This document shows positions 56,257-64,000 of a DNA stretch of 64,000 bases, piece after piece. This DNA comes from Rugalucina vietnamica (taxonomy: Eukaryota; Mollusca; Bivalvia; Lucinida; Lucinidae). Below the pieces are notes generated by a model, which was given only the letters and a program-made list of their open reading frames with translations, was not told the DNA's origin and did not search any database. The translations under genes were made by a program, and so were the position numbers. How positions within the stretch are numbered: the first letter of the stretch is position 1; the number at the start of each line of letters is the position of its first letter. The DNA lies in NCBI GenBank assembly GCA_964017185.1, contig OZ024880.1, positions 38,716,329-38,780,328 of the forward strand, in the 5' to 3' direction.

Positions 56257-56617
56257 AAAAAGGTACAAATAGGCAAAGATCAGGAAAAGGCGCAATCAGA
56301 AAAAGATTCCCACTCCAAAAACCGAGGTGGGAAAAAAACATTTCAGACATTTTAGAACAAAACTGACATTTTCCTGTGTATCAAGCAGTACTCTGGAGAG
56401 CTAATGTGTCTTATTCAAAGACACAACACGACATCCCCAATGGGAGATCAAACTTGGGTCCTCTTGATTCGGAAAATAGCTGCTCATTCGGCTTACGATA
56501 TGTTTTCATGGTATAAGTACCTGATTGTTAGTTTGGTTTTTTCCCACCTTGGTTTTTGGAGTGGGAATCTTTTTCTGATTGCGCCTTTTCCTGATCTTTG
56601 CCTACTTGTACCTTTTT
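56257..56617. repeat. Solo inverted pair of Naiad-like terminal repeats with a nested SINE
   Basis: 56257-56338 and 56475-56617 are the two opposite terminal repeats of the 121-4827 element (AAAAAGGTAC ... GTACCTTTTT) with no coding interior. The junction is filled by an inverted SINE (56339-56474). Flanks CCCCTGT / ACAGGGG belong to another palindromic repeat, also seen at 46930-47020. Confidence 0.7.
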
Positions 56618-57220
56618 ACAGGGGTATACCTATTTTTTTCGTGATCTGTCATGATTTACCCACCACCAACCACATACGCTAGCTGGCAGTCAGACAAAGG
56701 GAATGGTATTGGCTGAGTGCTTTGCGAGGCCAACCAATTTGACACTGTTGGGTAACTTCCAGAGGGCCCTACTAATCCATTCATATCAATGCAAACACGT
56801 AGAGATGCCTGCTATTGTAATACATTTTTAATGAAAGACATTGGTGCTACCAAAGCAGGATTGTTCAAACTATATTTGTTCCATGGCCACACACTTTGCA
56901 ATTAAATTTTCTGACGCTGTATTGTCTTTTATTCCATCTAAGAAGGACATAAGAACTTTGTTGCTTCTTAAGAAAGATGTCTACTTTCAAAGATTTAAGC
57001 AAGTCAATGTTTTTGTAGACAGATCCTACTATGGCCCATACTATCTCTCTTTGAATGTTTTTAAAGCTTCCAAAGGATCAACCCTTTATATTTTATTCTA
57101 TAGTATCTTTCATAATAATTCCCCTTTCTCCTCTACCGAGGGTATAGGCAAGCCTTTTTTCCACATGTGAGCAAGCTACAAATAGAGAAATTATGATAAA
57201 ATGATCTAAAGTGTATTTTC
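56618..57220. other. Non-coding spacer
   Basis: No confident gene. An open frame across 56841-57170 has no recognised domain. Confidence 0.4.
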
Positions 57221-57691
57221 GGCAATATACCGTTAAACTCCCCGCGGGGACCTTTTGTTTTTGACTTTTGAAAAAAATATTCTCTCTATGATTCATTGGG
57301 TTCTGAGTTGATCAGGGTTACTGAGACGCTTGCATCCATCGACTTTTTCCGTAAATACGTAAATATACGAGAATTAATTTCCCGCTTTTTTCAATTTGTT
57401 AACAGCGCGCACGTGAAAAGAAAAAGAAAAAAAAGTGACCGTAAATTTAAACTTGTCGTCGACTGTTTCATGTAGATATATGTTTGCGTTGACGATGAGC
57501 TGTATACGCTTAAGTACAAATAAAATTTAGCGTTATAATTATTAATGCCACGCCTAATACATCCATTTTATTCATATGTATTGTACTGTAACAGTAAACC
57601 TGTGACATATATCTACTCCAATCGTCCGAGATCTATAACTAATAAGACGAACAAATCGGGGAACAAATATAAACTATGACAATTGCTTACG

Positions 57692-58066
57692 TCAGTGTCG
57701 CATTGCAGCATGCACATAATGCCTAACTGTCCCGTCAATCCATTCGTATCTTCTATTGGTAACATTCCACGCGTACAGATTATAGTTTGTATTTGGAAAA
57801 ACAGTTTTTAACAAAACTTCGAAATGTCTGTACGCACTAGCGTCCCTTCCCAAATCTTGAAGTCGAGCCCACTCCAAGAAAATGTCCGGGTTCAGACCAT
57901 TCACATACACAAAAGCCGAAATTCGAAGCCTATCCCAATGTTTCAAATGCTTAGTCCAAAAAAGGCGCCTAGTGGAATATGGCCATTGATTTGCTGGTCC
58001 TATTATATCTTGAATCGTGCTCCAAGTTTCAAAAATTATCCTGTTGTTATTTCTACGTTCAGCCAT
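57692..58066 (-). CDS. Uncharacterised small protein encoded by the 57221-60601 element
   Basis: Preferred start is the Met at 58066 (MAERRNNNR), giving 124 residues; an in-frame Met 13 codons upstream also exists. The protein is aromatic-rich, with no signal peptide or membrane segment. Segments are FETWSTIQDIIG, RLFWTKHLKHWDRLRI, SAFVYVNGLNPDIFLEW, LYAWNVTNRRYEWIDGTV. It looks like a real folded protein rather than repeat translation. I have an uncertain recollection of similar uncharacterised multicopy proteins in bivalve sets but cannot verify it. It is the only protein-like frame in the element and is transcribed toward the left end. Basic N terminus and context suggest, but do not show, a DNA- or RNA-related role. 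Confidence 0.6.
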   Translation of the reverse strand: MAERRNNNRIIFETWSTIQDIIGPANQWPYSTRRLFWTKHLKHWDRLRISAFVYVNGLNPDIFLEWARLQDLGRDASAYRHFEVLLKTVFPNTNYNLYAWNVTNRRYEWIDGTVRHYVHAAMRH

Positions 58067-58349
58067 TATCGAATATAACTGGAAAGTAAAAACTGGTTTT
58101 AGCAAGGGACAGTAAACTTCTTGTATATATGAGTCATATATGCAAATATTCCAATGTATATATTCGTCTATAAAACGTTCAAATGAAAGGCGTGGTTGAA
58201 ATATCCGTGCCGTATTTAGAAGGGGTTCGAAGGTTTCACTAGAAGCTGACTTTCAGACCAAATATATAATATTCTTAGATAACTTTGAGAAAATGTCACT
58301 TTGTGTTGAATGGAGACAATGTGGTGAAATGTAGAGATGTTGCATAAAG

Positions 58350-58800
58350 GCCGATGCTTTTACGGAATAAATCTCAACCGTATACAATATTTAACTTTAT
58401 ATTCTGTTAGTGATATTTCAATAATGCGATTTATTCCGTTGTAGCCAAAACACAGACAGAATCAGTCTCAGGAAAACATACCATATTTGTTATGGAATGG
58501 TCTATAAAGACCGATGCTTTTACGGAATAAACCTCAACCGTATACAATATTTTAATTTATGTACTATAAACAATATTTCAATCATGCGATTTATTCCGTT
58601 GTAGCCAAAACACAGACAGAAACAGTCTCAGAAAAACATACCATATTTGTTATGGAATGGTCTATAAAGACCGACGCTCTTACGGAATAAACCTCAACCG
58701 TATACAATCTTAAACTTTTTGTAATATAAAAAATATAACAAGCGTGCGATTTATTCCGTTTAACATAAAACATACACGGAATGAAAGTCAGAAATAAATC
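58350..58800. repeat. 160-bp tandem repeat, ~2.8 units
   Basis: Units start at about 58350, 58510 and 58670 (CCGATGCTTTTACGGAATAA). Each contains an inverted pair GGAATAAA / TTTATTCC. Confidence 0.85.
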
Positions 58801-58866
58801 TTTTTTGTGGAATAGTGCCATGCATAATAAGTTTCTCTTTGAAAGAAATCGTCGCTATATATATAC

Positions 58867-60228
58867 TACCGTTATCCTCCCCGGGGAGGTTAACGGTACT
58901 GTATATATATATACTACCGTTATCCTCCCCGGGGAGGTTAACGGTACTATATATACTACCGTCATCCCCCCACCTCTATCTTCGTAAAATGATGCATTGT
59001 CAGTGATCGAGATTACGTTTAAAACACTTCCCCCAAAAGCTTTCCGAGCCCCGTTTTCTCTGAAATTACTGCCCCCCAAGAAAACCCTCTTCCCGGGGAA
59101 TCTTCCCCTTGCCATGCATATTAAGTTTCTTTTAGAAGATTTCGTCGCTATATATATACTACCGTTATCCCCCCCGGGGGGGATAACGGTAGTATATATA
59201 TACAGACGAATCTTTGAAAAACAATCCTATAATGCCATGCATATTAAGTTTGTTTTAGAAGAATTCGTCGCTATATATATACTACCGTTATCCCCCCCGG
59301 GGGGGATAACGGTAGTATATATATACAGACGAATCTTTCAAAAACAATCTTATAATGCCTTGCAAAGGGAAGATTTCCCGGGAAGAGGGTTTTCTTGGGG
59401 GGCAGTAATTTCAGAGAAAACGGGGCTCGGAAAGCTTTTGGGGGAAGTGTTTTAAACGTAATCTCGATCACTGACAATGCATCATTTTATGAAAATAGAG
59501 GTGGGGGGATGACGGTACTATATATAGTACCGTTATCCTCCCCGGGGAGGATGACGGTAGTATATATAGTACCGTTAACCTCCCCGGGGAGGATAACGGT
59601 AGTATATGTATATATAGTACCGTTAACCTCCCCGGGGGGGATAACGGTAGTATATATATAGCGATGATTTCTTTCAAAGAGAAACTTAATATGCATGGCA
59701 AGGGGAAGATTCCCCGGGAAGAGGGTTTTCTTGGGGGGCAGTAATTTCAGAGAAAACGGGGCTCGGAAAGCTTTTGGGGGAAGTGTCTTAAACGTAATCT
59801 CGATCACTGACAATGCATCATTTTATGAAAATAGAGGTGGGGGGATGACGGTACTATATATAGTACCGTTATCCTCCCCGGGGAGGATGACGGTAGTATA
59901 TATAGTACCGTTAACCTCCCCGGGGAGGATAACGGTAGTATATGTATATATAGTACCGTTAACCTCCCCGGGGGGGATAACGGTAGTATATATATAGCGA
60001 CGATTTCTTTCAAAGAGAAACTTAATATGCATGGCAAGGGGAAGATTCCCCGGGAAGAGGGTTTTCTTGGGGGGCAGTAATTTCAGAGAAAACGGGGCTC
60101 GGAAAGCTTTTGGGGGAAGTGTCTTAAACGTAATCTCGATCATTGACAATGCATAGCGGTGGGGGGGGGGGGATGACGGTAGTATATATATAGTACCGTT
60201 ATCCTCCCCGGGGAGTTTATCGGTATTA
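58867..60228. repeat. Array of eleven near-perfect hairpins in ~342-bp higher-order units
   Basis: Hairpins of ~32 bp (TACCGTTAACCTCCCC then its complement, with variants) occur at about 58867, 58914, 59159, 59283, 59525, 59567, 59617, 59868, 59909, 59955 and 60197, separated by TATATA tracts. 59357-59699 and 59700-60042 are direct ~342-bp repeats, with a third partial one after; 58817-59125 is an inverted copy of the same unit. The arm TACCGTTAACCTCCCC differs from the element end TACCGTTAAACTCCCC at one base. Confidence 0.85.
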
Positions 60229-60601
60229 TAGGAAAGACAACTGTTTTGATATAAATAAATTTGAACCTTATGCCTTTCTTCAAGAGACTTTTCTTTGCGC
60301 CGCCCCAAAAATTCACTCGCCATGCCATGATTGCTCTATCAGGCCTATCAAGCCTTCTTTACACCTTCTCGTCAGTCATCTGTCAGGTAAGTGTCAAAAT
60401 TTTCATATTTCGCGCTGAAACCAACAATGCGGTCCGGGAAATTGAAATTTACATAAATTCATGCGCGACGCATGCGCAGAAAATTTGCAAGCGTCTGAGT
60501 GATCATGATTATGTTCTTCCATCTTGTAAAAGTCATTTTTCAAAACATAAATTGAGCCCCAAAACAAAAGGCCCCCGCGGGGAGTTTAACGGTATATTGC
60601 C

Positions 60602-61387
60602 GCATTTTCTTGAGTCTGATAATAGTTTTTCGCAGATATTTTACAACTGTTTCAATAAAGATTACCGGGAAAATATTTTCTTTTACACCTCAGACGCAAT
60701 CTTCATGGTCAAGTAGAAATTTTCAAAAAAGTAAGCATTTTCATGATCATCGATTATCTCCCTTGACAATGCAAAATCCCTTTTCAAATTTCATTTTGGC
60801 TATTAACACTACATTATTCTGTTCACAAATTTTCAATTTTTTTGCAGGTTTCTGATTAGGACAAATTAAGATCAAGATTTCGACAAGAAAATAATTTTCC
60901 TACTGCTCTCTACACAAAAATTATCTGCGAAAAATCATTATCAGAGGCAAGTTTTTAGACTTGAGCTTTGATATGACTGAATAATAAGGATCATTATGTA
61001 ACCAAACGAATGACCCATGGTGGTGAAAGAAAACTACTGGGACTTCAGTCAATGAAATTGCTGTTTGTTCTTCAAAGTGAAAAAGAAAATACTTTGGTCT
61101 ACTGTTATCTTATTATACATGTTATAGAAAACAGTTGTATGCACCAAGAAACATGTCTTCTGTTAAACCACATGCTCAGATTTGAAAAAAAAAAAATTGA
61201 AATCCTTTTATTTTAAGCGCACATGTAGTGAACATATTAATATGGGAGGGTAAGGGCCATACCACAGTTTCAGTGTCTAAAGCTTAATCAGTGGCGCTAT
61301 AAGCCTGGCAAAATGACACCAGAGAGAATTACTGTTATTAACTATTACTAAGTATACCTTCTATATATGTATTCTTTTATGTAATTA
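60602..61387. other. Non-coding flank
   Basis: No gene recognised. A frame that starts in the element at 60261 and runs to 60716 crosses the terminal repeat and is judged spurious. Confidence 0.4.
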
Positions 61388-61793
61388 TTTTTTGTCCATG
61401 ATAATTCATTGACTAGCTAGAGATTCACCATGAGAACCGAACAACTATCTAGATGTCTTGAACCACTGCAGAAGCTGAGGGTGAGGTTAGGTACCTGTAA
61501 AATCGATTTAAGCCTGCCAGTAATTTTATATTACTGATCGTTCCAAGGCGATACTTCTGTGGTGGTTCTTTTTGTTTTATTTCTTGGTGTTTATTTTTTT
61601 TGTGCTGTTTGCGCCTTATGTATTTATTCATATTTTTAGTTAAGTTTAGGTAACTGCTGCTCATTCGGCTTATGATATGTTTTCATGGTATAAGTACCTG
61701 ATTTTTAATTTAGTTTTTTCCCACCTCAGTTTTTAGAGTGGGAATCTTTTTCTGATTGCGCCTTTTCCTGATCGTTGCCTACTTGTACCTTTC
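61388..61793 (+). repeat. Solo terminal repeat of the Naiad-like element
   Basis: Matches the right terminal repeat of 121-4827 over most of its length (TTTGTCCATGATAATTCATT, CTGCAGAAGCTGAGGGTGAG, GCGATACTTCTGTGGTGG, ATTGCGCCTTTTCCTGATC), without any coding region attached. A small internal deletion removes GAGTGGCCACC-region bases. Confidence 0.8.
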
Positions 61794-62431
61794 TATGGAA
61801 CCATCAGTCTATGATTCTGTAGTTTCGGTAGTCACACATATATCTGTCCTCATTTATACCACAAATATATGTTTTACCGTTGTCGTTACATAATCAATGC
61901 ACCCTTTACAGTACAACATATTCGTAGAATGCTTGTCATTCATATTAATCTTATCTAGTGGTTCAAGAATAGCTTTTCCGAGGAAACATCGATCAATAAT
62001 CGTGTTTGTCAATATTCCATTCTTGGTGCAAACAAGCAGTTCCACATCTTTTTCCAAAACGACCAGCCATTTTGACTATGGGTAGTGTTTAAAATCATGC
62101 ACAGGTAAAAAGAAAACTATGGTCTCATTAAGACACAACCACTGATTCCAAAACAAGATTCAGCAATTAAATATTGTATTCCAATATTCCAAATTTCTGT
62201 TATCATTGTTTAGGATTTTGTTTTAATATTTGAAAAAGCGTTGTACACTAATTTATGCATGTGCATTTACATTTATAGCACTAAATCAGCACAGTTTTTT
62301 CCCAATCCATTTATATCATGTTTTGAGATGATACACATGCTTAACAAATGAAGCCAATTCAAGGTAATCCACACTATATTCTGTTGTGTGATCCCAAACA
62401 GGAATACAAGTGTTTTATCATTAGAGTTTGA

Positions 62432-62775
62432 TTCCAGATTGGGCGTCAATAAACAATTTCCGTTGCCGATCTGGAATCAGTGTTATTAGAAAAAAATCAT
62501 ATTTTCATAATTTAATAACTTTTTAACAAAACAAAATAAAAAAATTCTACACGGTAGAAAGTTAGATATATCATTCATCTTTAAGCCTGCAAAGTTTCAT
62601 CTTGATTAAACAAAAACTGTGACACATTTTTTGCGTTTTGTAAGGGTACTATAAAAATGACAGAAAAGCTCCCGTTCGAGCATCAATTTACTAATTATAG
62701 TAACATTTACCTGTCATGTTGACAAAGGTCACAAAAGGTCACTGACTCCCAAACGGGGGAGTTTCTTCTACTGTT
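62432..62775 (-). mobile_element. Second copy of the composite SINE body, inverted
   Basis: Reverse complement of 54315-54655, with high similarity across GAAAGTTAGATATATCATTC and TCCCGTTCGAGCATCAATTT. It joins at GAGCAAGACAC to a + strand SINE body at 62770. Confidence 0.75.
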
Positions 62776-62885
62776 GAGCAAGACACATTAACTCCCTATA
62801 GTACTGGTTAAACCCAGGAAGCGTTGGCTCCGTCCCGACATGACTGAAAAATTTTAGACTGGGACGTTAAGCCTCGATACAAACA
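62770..62885 (+). mobile_element. SINE body fragment
   Basis: TTGAGCAAGACACATTAACT, CTATAGTACTGGTTAAACCC and GACTGGGACGTTAAGCCTCG, the body of the family at 33355 but without the tRNA head. Confidence 0.65.
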
Positions 62886-63520
62886 AACATTTTCTTTTTA
62901 GTTTTTATATACTAAGTCGTTCCTCTTGTAACAAGTTTGAGAATATGAAAAATAAATAGGTTTGTTGGATTCTTGTTTGTGTCGAACCTGGTAGGTTTAT
63001 CTGCTTCTTGTTTGTGCCATACATGGTCAGGAAGGCCCCAATACTGGCCGTGGTGGTCTAGTGTATAGGTTAGTGACCAATGGGTGCGAGTATGATCCCT
63101 GTCAGTAAATGGTTGGTTGGAAAGTGCGCATGACTGATTCATAATTGTCTTTTTCGCTGGCTCGAGCGATGCAAGCAACTAAAACGGTTCCAGACGCTAA
63201 ACTCTAATCAAGCTCTCGTTAGGACAATAACTTATTTCTTGATTAATAAATCAAATGACAGGGGGTTCACACCTTACCAGCTGCAAGAAAAGATGATTAT
63301 CCTCATTAATCGCTAAAACAACAACGTGTCTTATTGTTATGAAAACAACATGTCAAACTGCTAATTTCAGTTTGTAGGAGGTGACCATAGTCTAAACATT
63401 GACCACTGCTACATCACCCAATAATTTATTGTTAATTAGGGAGATTAACGACATGAATAATCCACATTTTTATGAAAAAATGTCTGTTATTTTCGTTTAG
63501 TTTTAGATAAAAAAAAAGAT
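62886..63520. other. Non-coding stretch with a possible degenerate SINE
   Basis: 63045-63130 has GGTGGTCTAGTGTATAGG and GCGAGTATGATCCCTGTC, a weak A/B box pair. 62900-63035 has GTCGAACCTGG and CATACATGGTCAGG, remnants of the hairpin MITE tail. Nothing else was identified. Confidence 0.35.
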
Positions 63521-63524
63521 ATTC

Positions 63525-63610
63525 GAATTTGGGAATCGCATTAGAATATTCGTATGGAATACGAATATATATATATATGGAATATGAATATTCGAATATC
63601 CGAATATTGG
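63525..63610. repeat. GAATATTCG / ATATAT simple repeat
   Basis: ATTCGAATAT-type motifs with a run of ATATATAT, related to 53911-53985. Confidence 0.6.
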
Positions 63611-63636
63611 TTGCCATCCTTACAGATAAGGAAGTA

Positions 63637-63857
63637 TGGGAGCCATTGCATGAGAAACCCTATCTTCGGGGTTTCTGACCATGCAGGCCCGACCCAATCT
63701 GGCATGTACAGTCCCAGAAAAAGGCTAGAAGCTTGAAGTGACTGATTTAAGAAGAAGAGGGACTGTACTGTCAGCGGTGTGGTAACTTACTGCTCATCTG
63801 ATCTGCATCTTTGTTTTCGCTTATGTAAAAGTCAGATTGTCTCATGATGTGGCTCAT
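63637..63857 (-). mobile_element. Hairpin MITE family copy 11
   Basis: Minus-strand, degraded copy: TGAGCCACATCATGAGACAA start (minus strand) and GTCAGAAACCCCGAAGAT-type tail. The internal hairpin is reduced to one arm. Confidence 0.65.
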
Positions 63858-64000
63858 ATATTGCATGAGAAATGCGTGTTTTAGGTATCTGCAAAAATAA
63901 AGGCCCTAATCATCTGCGCATGAACATTGCAGCTAATCAGCATCTTGGTTTTTACCATATTTATAGTACCTCCAAAATGTTTGAAAATTTCCTTGATACT

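Larger units (their letters stand above)
57221..60601. mobile_element. Unclassified 3.38-kb element with 41-bp TIRs, a small gene and TIR-like hairpin array
   Basis: 57221-57261 and 60561-60601 are inverted repeats with one mismatch in 41 bp, starting GGCAATATACCGTTAAACTC and containing the palindrome CCCCGCGGGG. Flanks GTATTTTC (57213-57220) and GCATTTTC (60602-60609) form an 8-bp target duplication with one difference. Inside are one small reading frame (57692-58066, minus), a 160-bp tandem array (58350-58800) and a hairpin array (58867-60228). No transposase motif is visible, so it is probably non-autonomous or a hitherto unknown type. It could belong to a superfamily with 8-bp duplications such as hAT, but the ends do not show a family signature that I know. 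Confidence 0.75.
12186..64000 (+). other. Presumed AGAP intron 1 (continues beyond window)
   Basis: Starts with GTGAGT. No downstream sequence resembles the next AGAP exon (the N-x-Q-E-W / P-loop region), and everything recognised is repetitive. The intron therefore would exceed 51.8 kb. This is inferred; the exon could be an alternative first exon or the assembly could be chimeric. Confidence 0.5.

Noticed and set aside
58817..60323. Several long overlapping reading frames on both strands with repeated SPGRITVVYI-like peptides
   Set aside because: They follow the palindromic ~342-bp array and exist on both strands at once because of its symmetry; this is repeat translation rather than coding evidence.
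60261..60716. 151-codon + strand frame
   Set aside because: It runs across the 41-bp terminal repeat of the 57221-60601 element into flanking DNA and has no recognisable domain.
12186..64000. Further AGAP exons
   Set aside because: I looked for the P-loop region (VGxxxSGKS) and the N-x-Q-E-W segment that should follow exon 1 and found neither.

Overview
This is eukaryotic, invertebrate DNA, most likely from a bivalve mollusc. It is AT-rich and almost entirely made of transposons, MITEs, SINEs and tandem-repeat elements. There are no operons or bacterial signals. The repeat types that point to molluscs are a Penelope-like element of the Naiad kind, several CR1/L2-like non-LTR retrotransposons, pearl-like elements with a (CGTC/ACGG)n microsatellite, and tRNA-derived SINEs.

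Only one host gene is recognised with confidence: the first coding exon of AGAP (Arf-GAP with GTPase, ankyrin repeat and PH domains) at 12011-12185 on the + strand. It has a clean splice donor, short upstream ORFs, and NRF1-like and YY1-like motifs upstream. No second AGAP exon was recognised downstream, so the remaining ~51.8 kb is most simply read as part of a very large first intron.

Layout. 1-12 kb (5' flank of AGAP): a decayed Penelope/Naiad-like element with ~480 bp terminal inverted repeats (121-4827) and a TA-flanked MITE nested in one of them; shattered non-LTR reverse transcriptase pieces (4831-7109), one carrying a perfect 31-bp-arm hairpin; a nearly intact minus-strand CR1-like element with a PHD finger fused to endonuclease-RT (7693-10942), broken only at a G homopolymer; and another RT tail (11222-11500). 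12-31 kb: nested TA-MITEs, an RT fragment, SINEs, a perfect 72-bp palindrome, a pogo-like MITE, a 2.5-kb pearl-like element, and two twin pearl-like elements flanking a scrambled RT fragment. 31-51 kb: SINEs, five further pearl-like copies or variants, and a 3.3-kb palindrome (40864-44160). 51-64 kb: copies of an 11-member ~240-bp hairpin MITE, further palindromes, solo copies of the Naiad terminal repeat, and the most unusual object in the window.

That object is a 3.38-kb element at 57221-60601. It has 41-bp terminal inverted repeats and an 8-bp target duplication (7/8). It carries one small uncharacterised protein gene on the minus strand, a 160-bp tandem array, and eleven near-perfect hairpins whose arms resemble the element's own ends. 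I cannot assign it to a known superfamily and consider it the best candidate for something undescribed. A second theme is that three families unrelated in sequence (18602/35930/47029/49088; 27441/28671; 39436) share one plan: ~150-460 bp tandem units, then an ACGG-type microsatellite, then a terminal hairpin whose arm is repeated at the far end.
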